The notes under the pieces were generated by a model, which searched no databases, had not been told where the DNA came from, and saw only the letters and a program-made list of their open reading frames with translations. Source: Symbiodinium natans (Eukaryota; Sar; Dinophyceae; Suessiales; Symbiodiniaceae). From it: a stretch of DNA of 64,000 bases. The stretch covers positions 183,501 through 247,500 of the forward strand of contig CAJNDS010002634.1 in assembly GCA_905221605.1 (NCBI GenBank), given 5' to 3'. The position numbers and the translations under genes are program-made. Shown here piece after piece: positions 61,079-64,000 of the stretch (the first letter of the stretch is position 1; every line of letters starts with the position of its first letter).

Positions 61079-63757
61079 GCATCCTCGTAGCTGGCCGGGA
61101 GCGCGCCCTGCCTCCGGAGAAGCTCGGGAGCTTCACCCTGCTCAAGGCCACAAAAGGTTTAGGGTTTAGGGTTTAGGGGTTAGGGGTTTAGGGTTTCGGG
61201 TTTAGGGTTTAGGTTTTTTTTCTTGGAAAAGGGTTTAGGGTTTGAGCTTGTAGCAACGATTTGACGTGCGCCGACAGAGAGAACTCTTGGCTTCTTCAGC
61301 GGTGGGATCCCAGAATCTGCTCGACGTAGGCCCCCCAAACCCAGTCCCTAAACCCCAAACCCCAAACCCCAAACCCCAAACCCCAAACCCCAAACCCTAA
61401 ACCCTAAACCCTAAACCCTAAACCCCAAACCCCAAACCCTAATCCCTAACCCCCAAACCCCAAACCCCGAGGTGGATGACTGGTTGCTACGCGGGAGAAC
61501 GCCCGAAACGATTGCACGCCTCAAGCCCGAAACCCGACAGCACCCCCAAGGCCCTAGGCAACACTCCAACGCCCCAAACTTGAACCTTACCCAAAAAAAA
61601 AGCACCCTAAACCCTACACCCTTAAAACCTTGAAGCCATAAAACCCTAAGCCCTAAAACAAAAACAAGCCTCAACCCTAAAACGCCCCAAACGCTGGCAT
61701 AGCAGAGGCAGGTTTGGGAGCCATGCCCCGCGTGGTGCTGGACAAGAAGGTCCAGAGCTTCTTCGACGACCCGGAGACCGGGATCATCCGTGCGAAGGCG
61801 GGGGTTTAGGGTTTAGGGTTAGAAAATGAAGGGTTCGGGGTTTGGGGCTTCAGCGATGGGCGATGGTGGGGGGGGGGGGGCATGCACTCCGCCTTCGGAG
61901 GTCTGCAGCCCCCAGCCTCCAACACAGTGAAGACTCAGGTAGCTGAGGACTGACGAAAACACGAGGCCCTCGGACTTCTGTACCCTGAGCCCTCACCCCT
62001 CGAATCTTAAACGCTGAGTCCCAGGGCTCGCTAGGGGTTGTCCCCTGGTTCCAAGGGCCCTCTGGAATCCCAACCATCGTTTTAGAGGAGGATGCTCAGA
62101 TGTGTTGCCGCTACCTTGCTGAAGGATGTGCCGGTTCCAGAGAAGCTGAGCAACGCGGCGGCCTTTCAGGTGGATCTCGAGTTGTAAACTGACCGGACCT
62201 GTTTTTCAGAAAGCTGAGGCAACATCCTACGCCCGTACCAGGCTACGGGCTATCATTGGCTAGTGGCGCACTGAGTATTGAGAGACGCGAGACGGACGGG
62301 AGACAAAGAGCTAAACCTTACACCCAAATCGGAGGAGGATGAGGTGTGCGTCAAGCTGGTTCGGCATTGAGGGTTCAGAGGCGCTGATGCAAAGCGGGTT
62401 GAGGCACTGAGCCGTCGCTGCTGAAAGAACTTCCTGTAATCGCACTGCACTCCCTCCTCAAAAAAAAGAAGTCCTATGTCCTGAGAGTTGCATTGTGCAC
62501 GGCATGTAACCCAACCCTCCCACTGGTGCCATAGACTTCCCGAAACAGAAACCCTAAACCCTGAACCCTGAACCCTAAACCTGCCCAAGGTTCCCCCTGG
62601 CCCAGAATCCTCAGAAAAGGTCAGCAACGCTCGCAACGGCCTTGGCTGCATCCTGGCGGACGACATGGGCCTCGGCAAGACCATCCAGGCAGGTGGCTTA
62701 GGGCTTCGGGTTTAGGGTTTAGGATTTGGGAAGCCCAGTTGAAAAAAAAAGGATTTGGGGTTTAGGGTTTAGTGTTTAGGGCTTAGGGAAGCTGAATTCG
62801 TTTTGGGGATTCAAGCTGCGCGTTGAAGGTTCGGTGTGGGCACTGACAGTATTGTGCTTCGGTCCGGCTTCCTGGCGTGATCGTGGATGTGTTTGGGGTC
62901 CGTGCATGGTGTTGCTTGGAGTAGCTGGGCTTGGGAGGGTTCGTAGTAGGAGTGCTTTTTTGGATCATGTGGGCGATGTGGGGGATCTTCAGGGTCGATC
63001 GCTTGAAGCTGATGGTCTGGCTTTGATCATGTGTGCGGCTTCGGGCTGCCGAGGTTTGGAGATGTCAGTAAACCCTAAACCCTGAACCCTAAACCCTGAA
63101 CCCTAAACTCTAAACCCTGAGCCCTGAACCCTAAACCCTAAACCCTGTGCTGTAGGAGCCCCCAAAAAGACCAGGGTGACCAACAGGCGGCTTTGCGAAA
63201 GGCTGGATGGGAAGAATCTTCCATGCCCTATCTTGGAGTATGTAAGCTGGTGTGTGGAGCCGAAGAGGCCGAAACGAGCCCGAAAGAACCCCCCAAACCC
63301 TGATCCGGATAAGGGAGCCCAAATTCAGAAGAGCTCCCCAAATGCCCAAAGACGATGCACGCCACCGCCACCCCGCAAAAACCCCAAACCCCCAAACCCC
63401 GAACCTTCAAAGGTCAAGCAAAACCCCAGCATCTGGGATGTTCCCCCCCGTATGCTAACAGTCCTTCCATAGGGATTGTAGTACCCCCCCCCCATGATAA
63501 TCTCTATGAAGGAGCTGTTAGTATAAGGGGAACCCTAAACCCTAAACCCTAAACCCTAAACCCTAAACCCTAAACCCTAAACCCTAAACCCTAAACCCTA
63601 AACCCTAAACCCTAAACCCTAAACCCCAAACCCTAAACCCTAAACCCTAAACCCTTTAAAAAAAACCCTAAGCCCTCAACCCTAAACATCCCAACCCAGC
63701 GGGTCAAGAGGCCATCGCCCTCATGCTGTTCATGAAGAAGAGCCTTGGCTCGGGGCC
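61079..63757 (+). CDS. SNF2-family helicase/ATPase, N-terminal exons (runs off the window)
   Basis: ATP-driven DNA translocase of the chromatin-remodelling/Rad54/SMARCAL1 group. Firm exons: 62625-62688 (GCILADDMGLGKTIQ, Walker A, motif I) and 63711-about 63757 (AIALMLFMKKSLGSGP), joined in phase 0 by a GC-AG intron as GKTIQ|AIAL. Probable upstream exons: 61079-61156 (EAQSILVAGRERALPPEKLG, FTLLKATK; donor AAG|GTTTAGGG), about 61721-61803 (MPRVVLDKKVQSFFDDPETG, IIRAKAG; donor GGG|GTTTAGGG) and 62091-62169 (VAATLLKDVPVPEKLSNAAA). The upstream exons could instead belong to a separate gene. The DEAH box and later motifs lie beyond the window. Confidence 0.75.
61157..61250 (+). repeat. TTTAGGG array starting at a splice donor
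   Basis: Broken by TTTTTTTTCTTGGAAAAGGG, then resumes. Confidence 0.93.
61345..61470 (-). repeat. CCCCAAA block with CCCTAAA centre
   Basis: Six CCCCAAA units, four CCCTAAA units, then mixed. Confidence 0.95.
61803..61830 (+). repeat. Short TTTAGGG run at an exon end
   Basis: Three units beginning at the probable donor GGG|GTTTAGGG. Confidence 0.9.
62545..62582 (-). repeat. CCCTAAA/CCCTGAA run 5' of the Walker A exon
   Basis: Five units about 45 bases before the acceptor. Confidence 0.88.
62695..62785 (+). repeat. TTTAGGG run 3' of the Walker A exon
   Basis: Begins seven bases after the donor; interrupted by CCCAGTTGAAAAAAAAGG. Confidence 0.92.
63068..63145 (-). repeat. CCCTAAA/CCCTGAA array
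   Basis: Eleven alternating units. Confidence 0.95.
63433..63532. mobile_element. Family A element, right tip trimmed
   Basis: GGGATGTTCCCCCCCGTATG pairs with GTATAAGGGGAAC; the right end runs into a CCCTAAA array. Confidence 0.9.
63532..63690 (-). repeat. CCCTAAA array
   Basis: About 19 units; its first unit is fused to the trimmed end of the family A element. Confidence 0.97.
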
Positions 63758-63772
63758 CTTAAGCCCCAAACC

Positions 63773-63822
63773 TTAGGATGTTCCCCCTGATACTAAGAGT
63801 CCTTAAAAGTAGGGACTCTAGC
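63773..63822. mobile_element. Family A fragment, left half
   Basis: TAGGATGTTCCCCCTGATAC then AGAGTCCTTAAAAGTAGGGA. Confidence 0.75.
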
Positions 63823-64000
63823 TGCTTTCGTAACGCAGGCTTCGAGGGTTTAGGGTGCATGGCAGGATCACCCTGAACCCGGACCAGCATAGCTTAGGTT
63901 CCGTGAGTATGTTGCTAGCAGGAACCATGGTTCCAGGATTCTCGGCCTCCTTGTGGGCGCTTTAGGTGGTGGGCGTTTTTGGGGGGTTCGGCGTCCTGAC

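Overview
The window looks like nuclear DNA of a dinoflagellate, most likely a Suessiales/Symbiodiniaceae-type genome. Four things support this. (1) A perfect 22-nt dinoflagellate spliced leader lies at 12556-12577. (2) Conserved proteins can only be rebuilt from many tiny exons joined by GT-AG, GC-AG and GA-AG introns. (3) Every recognisable gene is on the + strand, as in dinoflagellate unidirectional gene arrays. (4) Introner-like elements, inverted-repeat elements and dispersed TTTAGGG/CCCTAAA arrays fill the introns. Exon edges below were placed by eye from reading frame, family similarity and splice dinucleotides; no search was run.

Layout: 2-1476, 3' end of an ion-channel gene carrying two introners. 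2378-9165, 3' two thirds of a copper-type P1B ATPase. 12391-16806, an IscA/ISCA iron-sulfur carrier gene; a spliced-leader-tagged retrogene (ORF 12638-13288) sits in its first visible intron. 18733-27306, a protein disulfide isomerase-like gene from signal peptide to a possible KEEL end. 27307-40748, repeats with scattered unassigned exons. 40749-44690, a secreted-type protein with three perfect 71-residue repeats. 46358-50576, another unassigned gene of the same general style. 51720-52130, an AT-rich island unlike everything around it. 53261-54881, a gene with two nearly identical tandem LamG-like domains. 55358-57052, small unassigned exons. 61079 to the end, exons leading into an SNF2-family helicase that runs off the window.

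The most striking pattern is the orientation of telomere-type repeats. Most exons have CCCTAAA arrays just upstream and TTTAGGG arrays just downstream, so introns tend to begin with TTTAGGG and end with CCCTAAA. In several cases the first repeat unit is itself the 5' splice site (AG|GTTTAGGG), in one it supplies a stop codon, and some arrays are flanked by 13-14 bp direct duplications, once duplicating a splice acceptor. Each exon block therefore resembles a telomere-capped fragment, and many introns resemble telomere-to-telomere junctions. Besides the arrays there are at least eight families of short inverted-repeat elements (called A to H here) and one introner family.
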